Shown: in pieces, positions 27,731 through 36,628 of the stretch
How the letters are laid out: each line of letters starts with the position of its first letter
How positions within the stretch are numbered: position 1 is the first letter of the stretch
DNA from: Burkholderiales bacterium JOSHI_001
GTDB taxonomy: Bacteria; Pseudomonadota; Gammaproteobacteria; Burkholderiales; Burkholderiaceae_C
Length of the DNA: 64,000 bases
NCBI GenBank assembly: GCA_000244995.1
Contig: CM001438.1
Coordinates: forward strand, 4,568,096-4,632,095
Direction of reading: 5' to 3'
Position numbers and translations under genes: made by a program
Notes under the pieces: model-generated
Database searches by the model: none
What the model was told of the DNA's origin: nothing
What the model saw: only the letters and a program-made list of their open reading frames with translations

Positions 27731-28690
27731 ATGTACAAGCACCAAAGAATCGCCGTCGTCGTTCCTGCCTACAACGAAGAGACGCAGATCACCCGCGTGG
27801 TGGAAACCATGCCGGCCATCGTCGACAAGATCGTCATCGTGAACGACGCCAGCCGCGACCGCACGGTGGAGGTGGTGAAGTCGCTGATGGCGACCCACGC
27901 ACGCGTGGAACTGATTGACTTGGTGCAGAACCAGGGCGTCGGCGGCGCCATCGCGGCCGGATACAAATGGTGTCGCGACAACGACATGGATGTGGCCGTG
28001 GTGATGGCCGGAGACGGGCAGATGGCACCGGAAGACTTCGTCCCGGTGATCGAGCCGGTGGTCGCCGGAGGTTTCGACTATTCGAAAGGCAATCGGCTGT
28101 TCACCGGCGAGGCCTTCAAGAAGATTCCGCGCGTACGCTTCATTGGCAATTCCATTCTGTCTCTACTGACCAAGATCGCGTCGGGCTACTGGCATGTGGC
28201 CGATTCGCAGACCGGCTACACCGCCATCAATCGACGTGCCCTGCAGGCCGTCGATTGGGATCTGATGTACAAGCGCTACGGGCAGCCCAACGACCTGCTG
28301 GTTCGCCTGAATGTCGAGAACATGCACGTCACCGACGTACCGATCGAACCGGTCTACAACATCGGCGAAAAGTCGGGCATCAAAGTGCGCAAGGTGGTGT
28401 TCACCATCGGCTGGTTGCTGGTGCGCATGTTCGCCTGGCGGCTCAAGGAAAAGTACTTCATCCGCACTTTCCACCCCTTGCTGTTCTTCTACGGCTTCGG
28501 GGCCCTGATGTGCCTGGTGGCTCTGCTGTTCGGCGGTCGCGCCGTCACGCTTTGGGCGCTTCGCGGCACGATGCCTGAGATCTCGGTGCTGTTGACGGTG
28601 TTCGCTGCTTCGGTGGGTTTCAACTCGCTGGGGTTTGCGTTCTGGTTTGACTACGAGGCCAACAAGGAATTGGCCAAGCCCAGGCCCTGA
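27731..28690 (+). CDS. Family 2 glycosyltransferase with C-terminal membrane helices
   Basis: Adds a sugar to a lipid-linked intermediate on the cytoplasmic side. The 319-residue protein has the GT-A start VVVPAYNEETQITRVVETMP, VNDASRDRT, the VMAGDGQMAPED metal-binding region in place of a classical DXD, and the acceptor segment DSQTGYTAINRRAL. Two C-terminal hydrophobic helices (about 250-275 and 285-308) anchor it in the membrane, as in DPM1-like and polyisoprenyl-linked GT2 enzymes. Donor sugar is unknown. Confidence 0.88.
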   Translation: MYKHQRIAVVVPAYNEETQITRVVETMPAIVDKIVIVNDASRDRTVEVVKSLMATHARVELIDLVQNQGVGGAIAAGYKWCRDNDMDVAVVMAGDGQMAPEDFVPVIEPVVAGGFDYSKGNRLFTGEAFKKIPRVRFIGNSILSLLTKIASGYWHVADSQTGYTAINRRALQAVDWDLMYKRYGQPNDLLVRLNVENMHVTDVPIEPVYNIGEKSGIKVRKVVFTIGWLLVRMFAWRLKEKYFIRTFHPLLFFYGFGALMCLVALLFGGRAVTLWALRGTMPEISVLLTVFAASVGFNSLGFAFWFDYEANKELAKPRP

Positions 28691-28765
28691 GTCCGGCGGC
28701 CCCGGCGCGCGTGCGCCTGACCTGAAAGGGCCGTGCCCTGGGCACGGCGCGGCGGTATCGCGCAC

Positions 28766-30946
28766 ATGTTGTACACGCTTGCCCTCCTGGCTCTGGCCAC
28801 CTGGTCGCTTCGCGCGTTGATCGCGCGTGCACTGGGGGGCGGCGCGACAAATGCCATCACGGCAGCCGCCTGGGGCTTGGCGCCCACGGCCACCGCCTGG
28901 GTCCTGGCCACCCTGCTGCGATTGGCGCCTGGGCAGTCCGGGGGCATCTATGCAGCATTGATCGCCCTGGCCTGGACGGCATCGGGCGCCTGGGCCGCAA
29001 GAGGCTTGCCCGTGGCCGAATCGATCGAGTGGCCCGGTTTCCGGGCCTGGGCAGGCTTGGCGCCCCTGTTGGCGCTGGGTGCCTGGCTGATGGCCACGGT
29101 GCCGCTGTACAGCAACGACCCCATGGAATACGCCGCGGTGGCGCAGTCCATCGCCGAGCGTCATGCACTGGACCACTACCCACTGGTGCAGGCCTGGGGC
29201 CACGGCTTGTACGCCCCTTGGACCCATCCACCCGGCTACCCAGTGCTGTTGTCTCTGCCTCTGCTGACAGGTGGCGCCGACGTGGTGGCCGGCGCCAAGC
29301 TGATGGCCGGCTGGCATGCCATGGCATTGGGCATCGGCGTGATGGCGCTGCTGGGTCCGAAATTGGCCCCCTGGTGCCTGGCACTGTTGCTGGCCACCCC
29401 TGCACTGGCAGTGGCCTATGTCAACGCCTATGTCGAGAGCGCGCGACTGGCCACGCTCGTGGGCGCTGCCGCTTTGGTGGTGGCTGGACTGCGGGCCACA
29501 GCCTGGCGTGCGGGTCTGCTGGTGGGTCTTGGCTGCGGCTTGTCGCACTTTGTGCATTCCTTGGGCATGCTCACACCCGCCCTGCTGCTGCCCGCGGCCT
29601 GGTGGCTGCGCGGCCGCCGGCCGCAAGAATTGATCAAGTTCTGCCTTCCTGCGCTGGCGGTGCACGCGCTGATCATCCTGCCGGACATGCTGAACAACCT
29701 GCGGAAGTTCGGCGTGCTGATGGGCGACTCCCCGGCCGTCTGGCGTTTACCGGGACTGGCACGTGACGCCCATGTGCGGGCCTGGCGCAACCTGGAAGGG
29801 CTGACCGAGGTGATCTTCAACGGAGGGCTCCAGGGCTTCACCCAGCCGTCCAACTATGGCGTTTCGTATTGGGCGGCCTTGGCCGCCGCGTTCCTGTGGC
29901 TGGCCAGACGCGGCAATCAGACTCGGGGCCAGGCAGACCGAACTTTGCCGGCCATTGCCGTGGTCAGCATGGGCGTGGTCGGCACCTTCTTTGCCATGGT
30001 GGCGGCATCCATGGCCATCGGCAGCATTGAAGCGGTGAAGAACAGCCGTTACCTGCTGACCGTGCATCCCTTCCTGTGCATGGCCACTTGTGTCGCGCTG
30101 TCCCGGCGGCCGGTGCACGGCGCTTGGCGGCGACCGCTGCGCACTGTGGTGCCAGTCGTGCTGTCGGCGCTGGCGCTGGTGCCTGTGGCCTATGCCGCCT
30201 TGCGATGGCCTCACGCGCTGACAGGACATGCCTCTCTGCGAACGGCCTACCTTGAAAGCGACGAACCCGCCGCAAGGGCGGTACAGGCCTGGCGCGGTCA
30301 GGCGCCGGAAGGCGGCTGCCTGCTCACCTTTGAGCAGGCAGCGCACGCCTTGTACGGCGACCGCTGCTTCATCAGCTACCTGGACCATCGGCTGTTGCCG
30401 GCCTACCGGGCCACCACCAGCGCGGCAGCCGCCAAAGCACTGCGCGATCTGGGTGTGAGTCGCATCGAACTGCCGGGCTACGCCATGCCCGAGTTGTACA
30501 ACACGGCGCTTGGCAGTCTGGTGGCCGAACCCCAGTTGGTCCAACCCGTGTGGTCGTACTCGGGGCGACAGATGCTGCTGCTGCGCGCTGACTCGGCAAC
30601 GGCCCCGGTGCCTGTGCTCAGCCGCCGTATCGAGTCAACCCGCGATAATGTCGATTTGGCTCCCCCGGATGCGGCAAGCGCCAACCAGGTGGACCGGGTC
30701 TGCATGCATGCCCAAGGGCACGGTCGGGTGGAGTTGGCTCCGGCCACCAATGCCTCGCTGGCGCGTCGCCTGGCCGCACCGCCTGCCGCCCCGGGGCTGG
30801 GATTCCTGTCGGAGGGTGCCAGCCGGCACTGTGCCCTGCTGCCTTCCGACCGGCCCGCAGCCTGGCGGATTGCCACCACCGGCAGTGCCCGGGTCACCGC
30901 CATCGACATGGCACGTTTTCAATTCCAAGCATCGAAGGAACCCTAG
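28766..30946 (+). CDS. Polytopic membrane protein, GT-C glycosyltransferase-like
   Basis: A 726-residue protein with about ten or more hydrophobic helices in the first 480 residues and a soluble C-terminal domain of about 230 residues. The first loop holds NDPMEYAAVAQSIAERH and then APWTHPPGYPVLLSLP. This acidic pair plus HPPGYP is typical of GT-C enzymes that take sugar from a polyprenyl carrier. It could therefore decorate the glycan in the periplasm. A GTG at 28733, with AAAGGG just before it, is an alternative start 11 codons upstream. The gene ends 5 bases before the amidotransferase. Substrate and product cannot be told from sequence. Confidence 0.75.
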   Translation: MLYTLALLALATWSLRALIARALGGGATNAITAAAWGLAPTATAWVLATLLRLAPGQSGGIYAALIALAWTASGAWAARGLPVAESIEWPGFRAWAGLAPLLALGAWLMATVPLYSNDPMEYAAVAQSIAERHALDHYPLVQAWGHGLYAPWTHPPGYPVLLSLPLLTGGADVVAGAKLMAGWHAMALGIGVMALLGPKLAPWCLALLLATPALAVAYVNAYVESARLATLVGAAALVVAGLRATAWRAGLLVGLGCGLSHFVHSLGMLTPALLLPAAWWLRGRRPQELIKFCLPALAVHALIILPDMLNNLRKFGVLMGDSPAVWRLPGLARDAHVRAWRNLEGLTEVIFNGGLQGFTQPSNYGVSYWAALAAAFLWLARRGNQTRGQADRTLPAIAVVSMGVVGTFFAMVAASMAIGSIEAVKNSRYLLTVHPFLCMATCVALSRRPVHGAWRRPLRTVVPVVLSALALVPVAYAALRWPHALTGHASLRTAYLESDEPAARAVQAWRGQAPEGGCLLTFEQAAHALYGDRCFISYLDHRLLPAYRATTSAAAAKALRDLGVSRIELPGYAMPELYNTALGSLVAEPQLVQPVWSYSGRQMLLLRADSATAPVPVLSRRIESTRDNVDLAPPDAASANQVDRVCMHAQGHGRVELAPATNASLARRLAAPPAAPGLGFLSEGASRHCALLPSDRPAAWRIATTGSARVTAIDMARFQFQASKEP

Positions 30947-30951
30947 CAACC

Positions 30952-32892
30952 ATGTGCGGCATCTTCGGCATCGTCTCCGCGCCAGACGCCCAACTTGGCC
31001 CCGCCCGAGTGTTGGAGCTCTTCAGCGCACTGGGCAGTGCGTCACAAACACGAGGCCGCGAAGGGTCTGGCTTCCTGGCGGTAACCCATGAGGTCACCTA
31101 TGTGCACCGATCGCCCGACGCCTTCGATCTCATGTCAGCGTCACCCGAGTTCGCGGACCTGGTGCAGCGTGTGCATGACAGCGCCAAGGCAGGCAGCGGC
31201 CTGGCCCTGATAGGGCATGCACGACTGGCAACCAATGGTTCTCAGGGCATTGAGTGCAACAACCAGCCGGTGGGTGTGGGATCGGTGTATTGCCTGCACA
31301 ACGGCATTGTGGTCAACGCCGCGTCACTTTGGGACGGCCTGGCACCGAGTCTGCCCAAGACCGAGGTTGACTCTGAAGTAATTCCCGCCCTTGTGGCACA
31401 TCAGATGGACCAGGGCCAGGCCTTCGGTGAAGCGGTGTCGCTTGCGTTGTCGAAGCTGGACGGTGAGTTCTCCGTGGCCGTGGCAGACGCCTCGAGCGGC
31501 GCCGTGGCGCTGTCCACCAACAATGGCTCGCTCTACCGCGCTTTCAGCGCCGACGGCAAGGTGTGCATTTTCGCGTCCGAGCAGTTCATCGTGACGCGCT
31601 TCACCGGTACCGCCTCGCCGAACCTGGGCGCCGGCAGCCGGTGGGAACAGGTTCCGCTGGGCGGGTGCCTGCTGCTGGATCGTCAGAATCCCTGTGGCGC
31701 ACCATCGACACCGCGCGCCCCAGCCGCCGATCCTGCGCATGCAGCGCCGGCACCAGTGGCAAGGCAGCGTCTGCACGACACCATGCGCGACGCCCAGGAC
31801 CGCTATCAACGGCTGAAACGCTGCACCCGTTGTGTGCTGCCAGCCACCATGCCCTTCATCCACTTCGATGCCCAGGGCGTGTGCAACTACTGCCACAACC
31901 ATCGGACCAAACAGCTGCTGGGCGAGCCCAAGCTGGAGGAACTGCTTTCGAAATTCCGTTCGCGGGACGGGTCACCGGACTGTGTCATCGCCTTCTCGGG
32001 TGGACGTGACAGCAGCTACGCCTTGCATTTGCTGAAACGCCGCTACGGCATGAACCCCATCGCCTACACCTATGACTGGGGCATGGTGACCGACATAGCG
32101 CGGCGCAATCAGGCCCGCATGTGCGGCAAGCTGGGTGTGGAACACATCTGGATCTCGGCCGACATCGGGGCCAAGCGCCGAAACATCCGCGCCAACGTGG
32201 AAGCCTGGATGGCCAACCCGGACCTGGGGATGATTCCGCTGTTCATGGCCGGCGACAAGCAGTTCTTCTATCACGGCCACCAGACCATGAAGAACACCGG
32301 CATCAAGATGATGGTGTTCGCCACCAACCACTACGAGAAGACCGACTTCAAGATCGGCTTCTGTGGCATTCCGCCGGTCACTGACCAGGACCGGCCGAAC
32401 TACCTGAACATGGGCCGCAAGGCATCGCTGGTGCGCTACTACCTGTGGCAGTTCATGCGCAATCCGCGCTACATCAACCGCTCGGTTCCCGACACCTTCG
32501 GCGCCTTCCTCTCCTACTATGGACTGGACAACGAAGCCACCTTCCTTCACCTGTTCGACTACGTGCCCTGGGTCGAGCACGAAATTGACCGAACCCTGAT
32601 CGGCGAGTACGGCTGGGAAACCGCCCCCGACTCCAGTTCGACCTGGCGCATCGGCGATGGCACTGCGGCGCTGTACAACTACATCTACCGCACCGTGTGC
32701 GGCTTCAGCGAGCAGGAAACCTTCCGCAGCAACCAATTGCGAGAAGGCATCATCACGCGCGATGAGGCGATGGCCTTGGTGCAGGCCGAGTCGGCCCCGC
32801 GCTTCGACTCGATCCAGGAGTACTGCAGCCTGATCGGTGTGCCGTTTTCAGCACTGCTGTCCTCCATCTACCGGCTGCCGCGCCTGTACTGA
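30952..32892 (+). CDS. Fused class II glutaminase and WbpG-type sugar amidotransferase
   Basis: The 646-residue protein joins two domains. Residues 2-240 are an Ntn-type glutamine amidotransferase: catalytic Cys2 (MCGIFGIV), GHARLATNG (88-96), HNG (117-119) and VDSE. After an Ala/Pro linker, residues 285-646 match the N-acetyl sugar amidotransferases WbpG/PseA. There are four cysteines of a zinc knuckle (291, 294, 311, 314, in CTRCVLPATMPFIHFD and CNYC), then the PP-loop FSGGRDSSYAL (SGGRDS 349-354) for adenylation. WbpG-type enzymes turn an acetamido group into an acetamidino group with ammonia from a separate HisH-like subunit. Here the ammonia source is built in. It follows the WbpB/D/E-like genes and a HisH/HisF pair is absent. 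Confidence 0.88.
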   Translation: MCGIFGIVSAPDAQLGPARVLELFSALGSASQTRGREGSGFLAVTHEVTYVHRSPDAFDLMSASPEFADLVQRVHDSAKAGSGLALIGHARLATNGSQGIECNNQPVGVGSVYCLHNGIVVNAASLWDGLAPSLPKTEVDSEVIPALVAHQMDQGQAFGEAVSLALSKLDGEFSVAVADASSGAVALSTNNGSLYRAFSADGKVCIFASEQFIVTRFTGTASPNLGAGSRWEQVPLGGCLLLDRQNPCGAPSTPRAPAADPAHAAPAPVARQRLHDTMRDAQDRYQRLKRCTRCVLPATMPFIHFDAQGVCNYCHNHRTKQLLGEPKLEELLSKFRSRDGSPDCVIAFSGGRDSSYALHLLKRRYGMNPIAYTYDWGMVTDIARRNQARMCGKLGVEHIWISADIGAKRRNIRANVEAWMANPDLGMIPLFMAGDKQFFYHGHQTMKNTGIKMMVFATNHYEKTDFKIGFCGIPPVTDQDRPNYLNMGRKASLVRYYLWQFMRNPRYINRSVPDTFGAFLSYYGLDNEATFLHLFDYVPWVEHEIDRTLIGEYGWETAPDSSSTWRIGDGTAALYNYIYRTVCGFSEQETFRSNQLREGIITRDEAMALVQAESAPRFDSIQEYCSLIGVPFSALLSSIYRLPRLY

Positions 32893-32896
32893 CGCA

Positions 32897-34177
32897 ATGT
32901 CGTCCGCCAAGACGAAGGCTGCGGTGCTGGCCAATCTGTCCAGCTTCGGCGTGCTGGCGGTTTCGGGCGTACTGACCAATGTGCTGCTGAGCCGTGGATT
33001 CGGCACCGCCGTGCTGGGGGCCTTCAACGAGTTGCTGTCGCTGTACATCGTGGGCGCCCAATTGGCCGCGATGGGCTGCCACCTGGCCGCCACGAGACTG
33101 CTGCCACTGGTGGACGAACAACCTCAAAGACAGCGCGGCATCATGCTGGCCGCACTGCTGGTGGCCGCGCTGGCGTCTGCCCTGGTGGCGCTGGCTGTGT
33201 TGACAGGCCGGCCCCTGCTGGCGGCTGTGTTCGGCCAGGACCTGGTGGCGCATGGCCTGGTGCCACTGTGCCTGGCACTCTCGCTGTGCGGTGTCAATAA
33301 GGTGATGCTGGGCACGCTCAACGCGACCGAACGCCACATTCCATTTGCATTGGTGCAGGCGCTGCGCCCGGTCATCGTGCTGATCGGCGTGGTCGTGCTA
33401 TGGCGCATGAATGCTCAGGCATCTTCCGTGCCCTGGCTGGTGGCGGTGGCTGAGGTGGGAGTGGCTGTGGTGTCAGTGGGCCTGGTGCTGCCTCAAGTGG
33501 CCCTATGGCCGTCCGGCAGCAGTTGGCGCGCGGAGTTGCCCGCGGTCTGGCACTTCGCGATCAAGGTGCTGCCAGGTGGCCTGGTGGCCGAGGCCAATTC
33601 GCGCGTGGACGTGTTGGTCCTGGGCGCGATGGCCAGCGACCGGGTGGTCGGTGTGTACAGCTTTGCGTCGATGTACGCCGAGGGCTTGGCCCAATTGCCC
33701 AGCGTCATCCGCAACGCGTTGAACGCTCGCATGGCCCGCATGAGTGGCAATTCCGGTGACCTGTGGCGAACCCTGCCGCGCCTGGTGCGCATGGCTTACC
33801 TGTTTCTCGTGCCATGTTTCTTGGCGGGAGGATTGGCCTACGTGGGCATTGCCCACTGGTCGCTCAGCGGCGCGGACCGGGACACCGCGCTGTGGGTGTT
33901 TGGCATCATCGTCTGCTGCCTGGTATTGGCTGCGGGGGCGTTGCCGCTGGATCTGCTGCTGGCGCAGCTTGGGTTCCCTGGGCATCTGAGCCTGTTGCGC
34001 GGCGTCACTTTCGCGTTGAACCTGGTGGGCTGCATCGTGCTGTACCGACTGGTGGGCGTTTCCGGGGTGGCGGCATCGGTGGGCATGACCTACGCCATCT
34101 ACTCGCTGGCCACGCTGCTGCTGGCGCGACGCCTGCACCCGCCGCAAGCCTCGGCCGGTGGCCAATCGCCATGCTGA
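32897..34177 (+). CDS. Wzx-type flippase (oligosaccharide-lipid translocase)
   Basis: A 426-residue membrane protein with about twelve hydrophobic helices and the MOP-superfamily start LANLSSFGVLAVSGVLTNVLLSRGFGTAVLGAFNELLSLYIVG. The midpoint motif KVLPGGLVAEANSRVDVLVLGAMASDRVVGVYSFASMYAEGL is characteristic of polysaccharide flippases. It would move the undecaprenyl-linked repeat unit across the inner membrane. Start and stop overlaps with the neighbours (4 bases after the amidotransferase; 7-base overlap with the polymerase candidate) show close coupling. Confidence 0.85.
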   Translation: MSSAKTKAAVLANLSSFGVLAVSGVLTNVLLSRGFGTAVLGAFNELLSLYIVGAQLAAMGCHLAATRLLPLVDEQPQRQRGIMLAALLVAALASALVALAVLTGRPLLAAVFGQDLVAHGLVPLCLALSLCGVNKVMLGTLNATERHIPFALVQALRPVIVLIGVVVLWRMNAQASSVPWLVAVAEVGVAVVSVGLVLPQVALWPSGSSWRAELPAVWHFAIKVLPGGLVAEANSRVDVLVLGAMASDRVVGVYSFASMYAEGLAQLPSVIRNALNARMARMSGNSGDLWRTLPRLVRMAYLFLVPCFLAGGLAYVGIAHWSLSGADRDTALWVFGIIVCCLVLAAGALPLDLLLAQLGFPGHLSLLRGVTFALNLVGCIVLYRLVGVSGVAASVGMTYAIYSLATLLLARRLHPPQASAGGQSPC

Positions 34178-35385
34178 GTTCGTCCAAGCTGATGGCCGTG
34201 ATCGTGGCCCTGTACACCCTGGTCGGTGTTCTGCCAGTGTTCGATCACGCCATTGTCAAGGTGCCAGGCCCGGCGGTACAGGATGCGTCGTGGGCGGCGG
34301 TGCTGTTCATGCTGGGAACGGTCGGCGGCTTCATGGTCAGCCAATTCGGCCGCAGCACCATCAGCGCGGCGCAGGATCAATGGCTGGCCGACGGTTTTCG
34401 GCTGGCCTTGGCAACGCTCTTGCTGGCCTCGTTGTACGTGCTGGCAGCCGGGCCCACGCCACCGATGCTGTCAGCCGCCATGGGCGAAAGCTCCTTCGAC
34501 GCCGCGCTGCTGCGCGAGGACGCATTGAAACTCTCGGGTGACCGCGTCTTTGTGCAGGTGTACTCGCAGACGCGCGACATCGTGGTGCCCGTGGTCTTCA
34601 CGCTGGGCCTGCGGCTGCTGTTGCAAGGGCGGGCGTCAAGCGTGCATTGGGCCTGGCCGGCGCTGGGTGTGCTGCTGTCGATGTTCATAGGTGCCTGGTC
34701 AGGACAGAAGGCAACCATCATCAATTACCTGTTGGCGGCGATGCTGTGCCTGGCGCCCAGCGTACCGGCCATGGGCCTGTGGGCCGTGCGGGCGCTGCCG
34801 GTGGTGGCGCTGCTGCTGGCAGCCACCTTCCTGGCGACAACCGGTGAGTTCTTTTCCGCATCCTCCGATGAACTGGGCCTGGTGCTGGAAGCGGTTTGGG
34901 AAGGCTTCGTCTACCGAGTCTTCGAAGGCCCGTTGGAAGTGAGCGCGGCGTTCGTTGACGCCGTGGACCGCGGCCACCTGCTGCAGCCTGTGCACGTGCT
35001 GCCAGGGCTTCGCTGGCTGGATCCGTGGCCCACTTCGGTGGAGAACCGCATTGGGATGGAGTACTTCTACACCGGCATCGACTCCATCAGCGCCAACGGC
35101 CTGGCCTTTGCCTACGCCTATGTGGCTGGTGGCTGGCCCGGTGCCCTGCTCGGCGGTTTGCTGTGCGCGCTGGTGCTGAGCCTTTGCGTGCGAATCGCTC
35201 GCGCAGGTGGATCCCCGTTCCTGTGCGCCGCTTATGAAGCCTACCTGGCCTATTTGGTGCTGGACCTCTTGAACAGCAACTTCATGGACTACCTCATCAA
35301 GGCCCTGGTCATCTCGCTGGGCGTCTGGGTGATGTCCCGGTGGCAGCAACTGCTGCCACGTCGCCAACGCGCTGACGGTTCCTGA
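34171..35385 (+). CDS. Candidate Wzy O-unit/exopolysaccharide polymerase
   Basis: A 404-residue polytopic protein with roughly ten hydrophobic helices. A large loop in the second half (about 210-290) contains RVFEGPLEVSAAFVDAVDRGHLLQP and VENRIGMEYFYTGIDSISANG. Wzy polymerases have little sequence conservation and are recognised by such a large periplasmic loop and by operon position between two flippases. The acidic and aromatic loop residues fit that. It overlaps the preceding flippase by 7 bases and is 1 base before the next gene. The assignment rests on topology and position, not on a motif. Confidence 0.6.
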   Translation: MLSSSKLMAVIVALYTLVGVLPVFDHAIVKVPGPAVQDASWAAVLFMLGTVGGFMVSQFGRSTISAAQDQWLADGFRLALATLLLASLYVLAAGPTPPMLSAAMGESSFDAALLREDALKLSGDRVFVQVYSQTRDIVVPVVFTLGLRLLLQGRASSVHWAWPALGVLLSMFIGAWSGQKATIINYLLAAMLCLAPSVPAMGLWAVRALPVVALLLAATFLATTGEFFSASSDELGLVLEAVWEGFVYRVFEGPLEVSAAFVDAVDRGHLLQPVHVLPGLRWLDPWPTSVENRIGMEYFYTGIDSISANGLAFAYAYVAGGWPGALLGGLLCALVLSLCVRIARAGGSPFLCAAYEAYLAYLVLDLLNSNFMDYLIKALVISLGVWVMSRWQQLLPRRQRADGS

Positions 35386-35386
35386 C

Positions 35387-36628
35387 GTGAGCGGGCTGTT
35401 GCTGGGTGGCCGCCGGGGCGGTGCGCTGATCGCGGCCACCGCCGTGGCGTCAGCGGGCTTGTCGCTCTTGTCGCAGGTGTTGGCCGAACGTGCGCTGGGC
35501 GCCGCGGGCTTTGCGCACTGGTCGCACCTGAATGCCTTGCTGCTGCTGGCGGTGCCGCTGGGCTGCCTGGGCTCCAACCATTTGCTGCTGTCCGAACATG
35601 CCCGGGGGCGCTTGCAGCACCGCGCCGGCCTGATGTCAGCCTTGCGCTTCTATGGCATGTGCCTGGCCGTTTCTTTGCCCCTCTTCCTGCTGGCTGGCGC
35701 CTGGCGCCTGGGGGACGAAGACCGTTTCAGCACACCGCTGTTGGCGTTGTTGTTCCTGGGCAATGCCCTGGCCGTGCTGCTGTTCCCGGTATTCCAGATC
35801 AGCAGCCGTGCCACCGCCGTGGCCTTGTGGCCGCTGGCGCAAGTGAGCTTGCGCGCCTTGGCGGGTGCACTGGCATTGGCGCTGACCTGGTCCGCCAGCA
35901 CGCTGGCCTGGGCCTGGGGACTGGGTTTGGTGCTGTTGGGCGCGGTGGGGCTGGTCAGCGTGATGCCCTTGGCGCGGCAATGGGCCTCTGAACCCCAGGC
36001 AGCCACCGCACCGCCCTCCCAGGCCAGCCTTCTGCGTCAGGCCGGCGTGTTCGGTGCCAGCGACATGCTGGACACACTGGACCTGAAGCTCATCATTCCC
36101 TTGGCCGCACTGTGGCATGGCAGCGCTGCCACTGCGGCAGCAGGCATCGTTGTGGTCATGCTCTCAGCTGTCGTGTTCCTGCCCAGCGTTCTGGTATCGC
36201 GCGTGCTGCTGCCGGCGGTGCATCGCGAAGGACTCCAATCTCCCACGCTGCGGCACTGGGTGACACGGGTCAGCGCCGCCGCGGCAGTGGGGCTGCTGCC
36301 TGTGGCCGCCGCGCTGGGCGGCTGGGGCCCCGATCTGGTGGCGGCCGTGGCGCGCGGCAACTATGCAGCCCAGTCCGATGCCTTCCGGCTGGTGGGTCTG
36401 TGTCTGTTGCCCTTGAGCTTGTCGATGCTGGGTGCGGCGCCTTTCATGGCGCACCGCGAAGCAGCCCGGCTGCTGCGCTGGCGACTGGAAGCCTTGGCCG
36501 TGTTCCTGGTCTTGGCGGTGGTGATTCGGGACCACGGCCTGGCATCGTTGCTCTGGGCCATGGCGGGCGGGCGCCTCTGGCTTACGCTGCGCACCCTCAC
36601 AACCCTTTACCGGGCAAAGGCACCATGA
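35387..36628 (+). CDS. Second flippase-like membrane protein
   Basis: A 413-residue, strongly hydrophobic protein with about twelve helices, starting with GTG 1 base after the polymerase candidate. The N-terminus (ATAVASAGLSLLSQVLAERALGAAGFAHWSHLNALLLLAVPLG) has the shape of MOP-family exporters. The middle segment FGASDMLDTLDLKLIIPLAALWHGSAATAAAGIVV corresponds to the central helix pair. It may be a flippase for a second intermediate or a duplicated copy of the earlier gene. It overlaps the lipoprotein gene by four bases. Confidence 0.7.
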   Translation: MSGLLLGGRRGGALIAATAVASAGLSLLSQVLAERALGAAGFAHWSHLNALLLLAVPLGCLGSNHLLLSEHARGRLQHRAGLMSALRFYGMCLAVSLPLFLLAGAWRLGDEDRFSTPLLALLFLGNALAVLLFPVFQISSRATAVALWPLAQVSLRALAGALALALTWSASTLAWAWGLGLVLLGAVGLVSVMPLARQWASEPQAATAPPSQASLLRQAGVFGASDMLDTLDLKLIIPLAALWHGSAATAAAGIVVVMLSAVVFLPSVLVSRVLLPAVHREGLQSPTLRHWVTRVSAAAAVGLLPVAAALGGWGPDLVAAVARGNYAAQSDAFRLVGLCLLPLSLSMLGAAPFMAHREAARLLRWRLEALAVFLVLAVVIRDHGLASLLWAMAGGRLWLTLRTLTTLYRAKAP

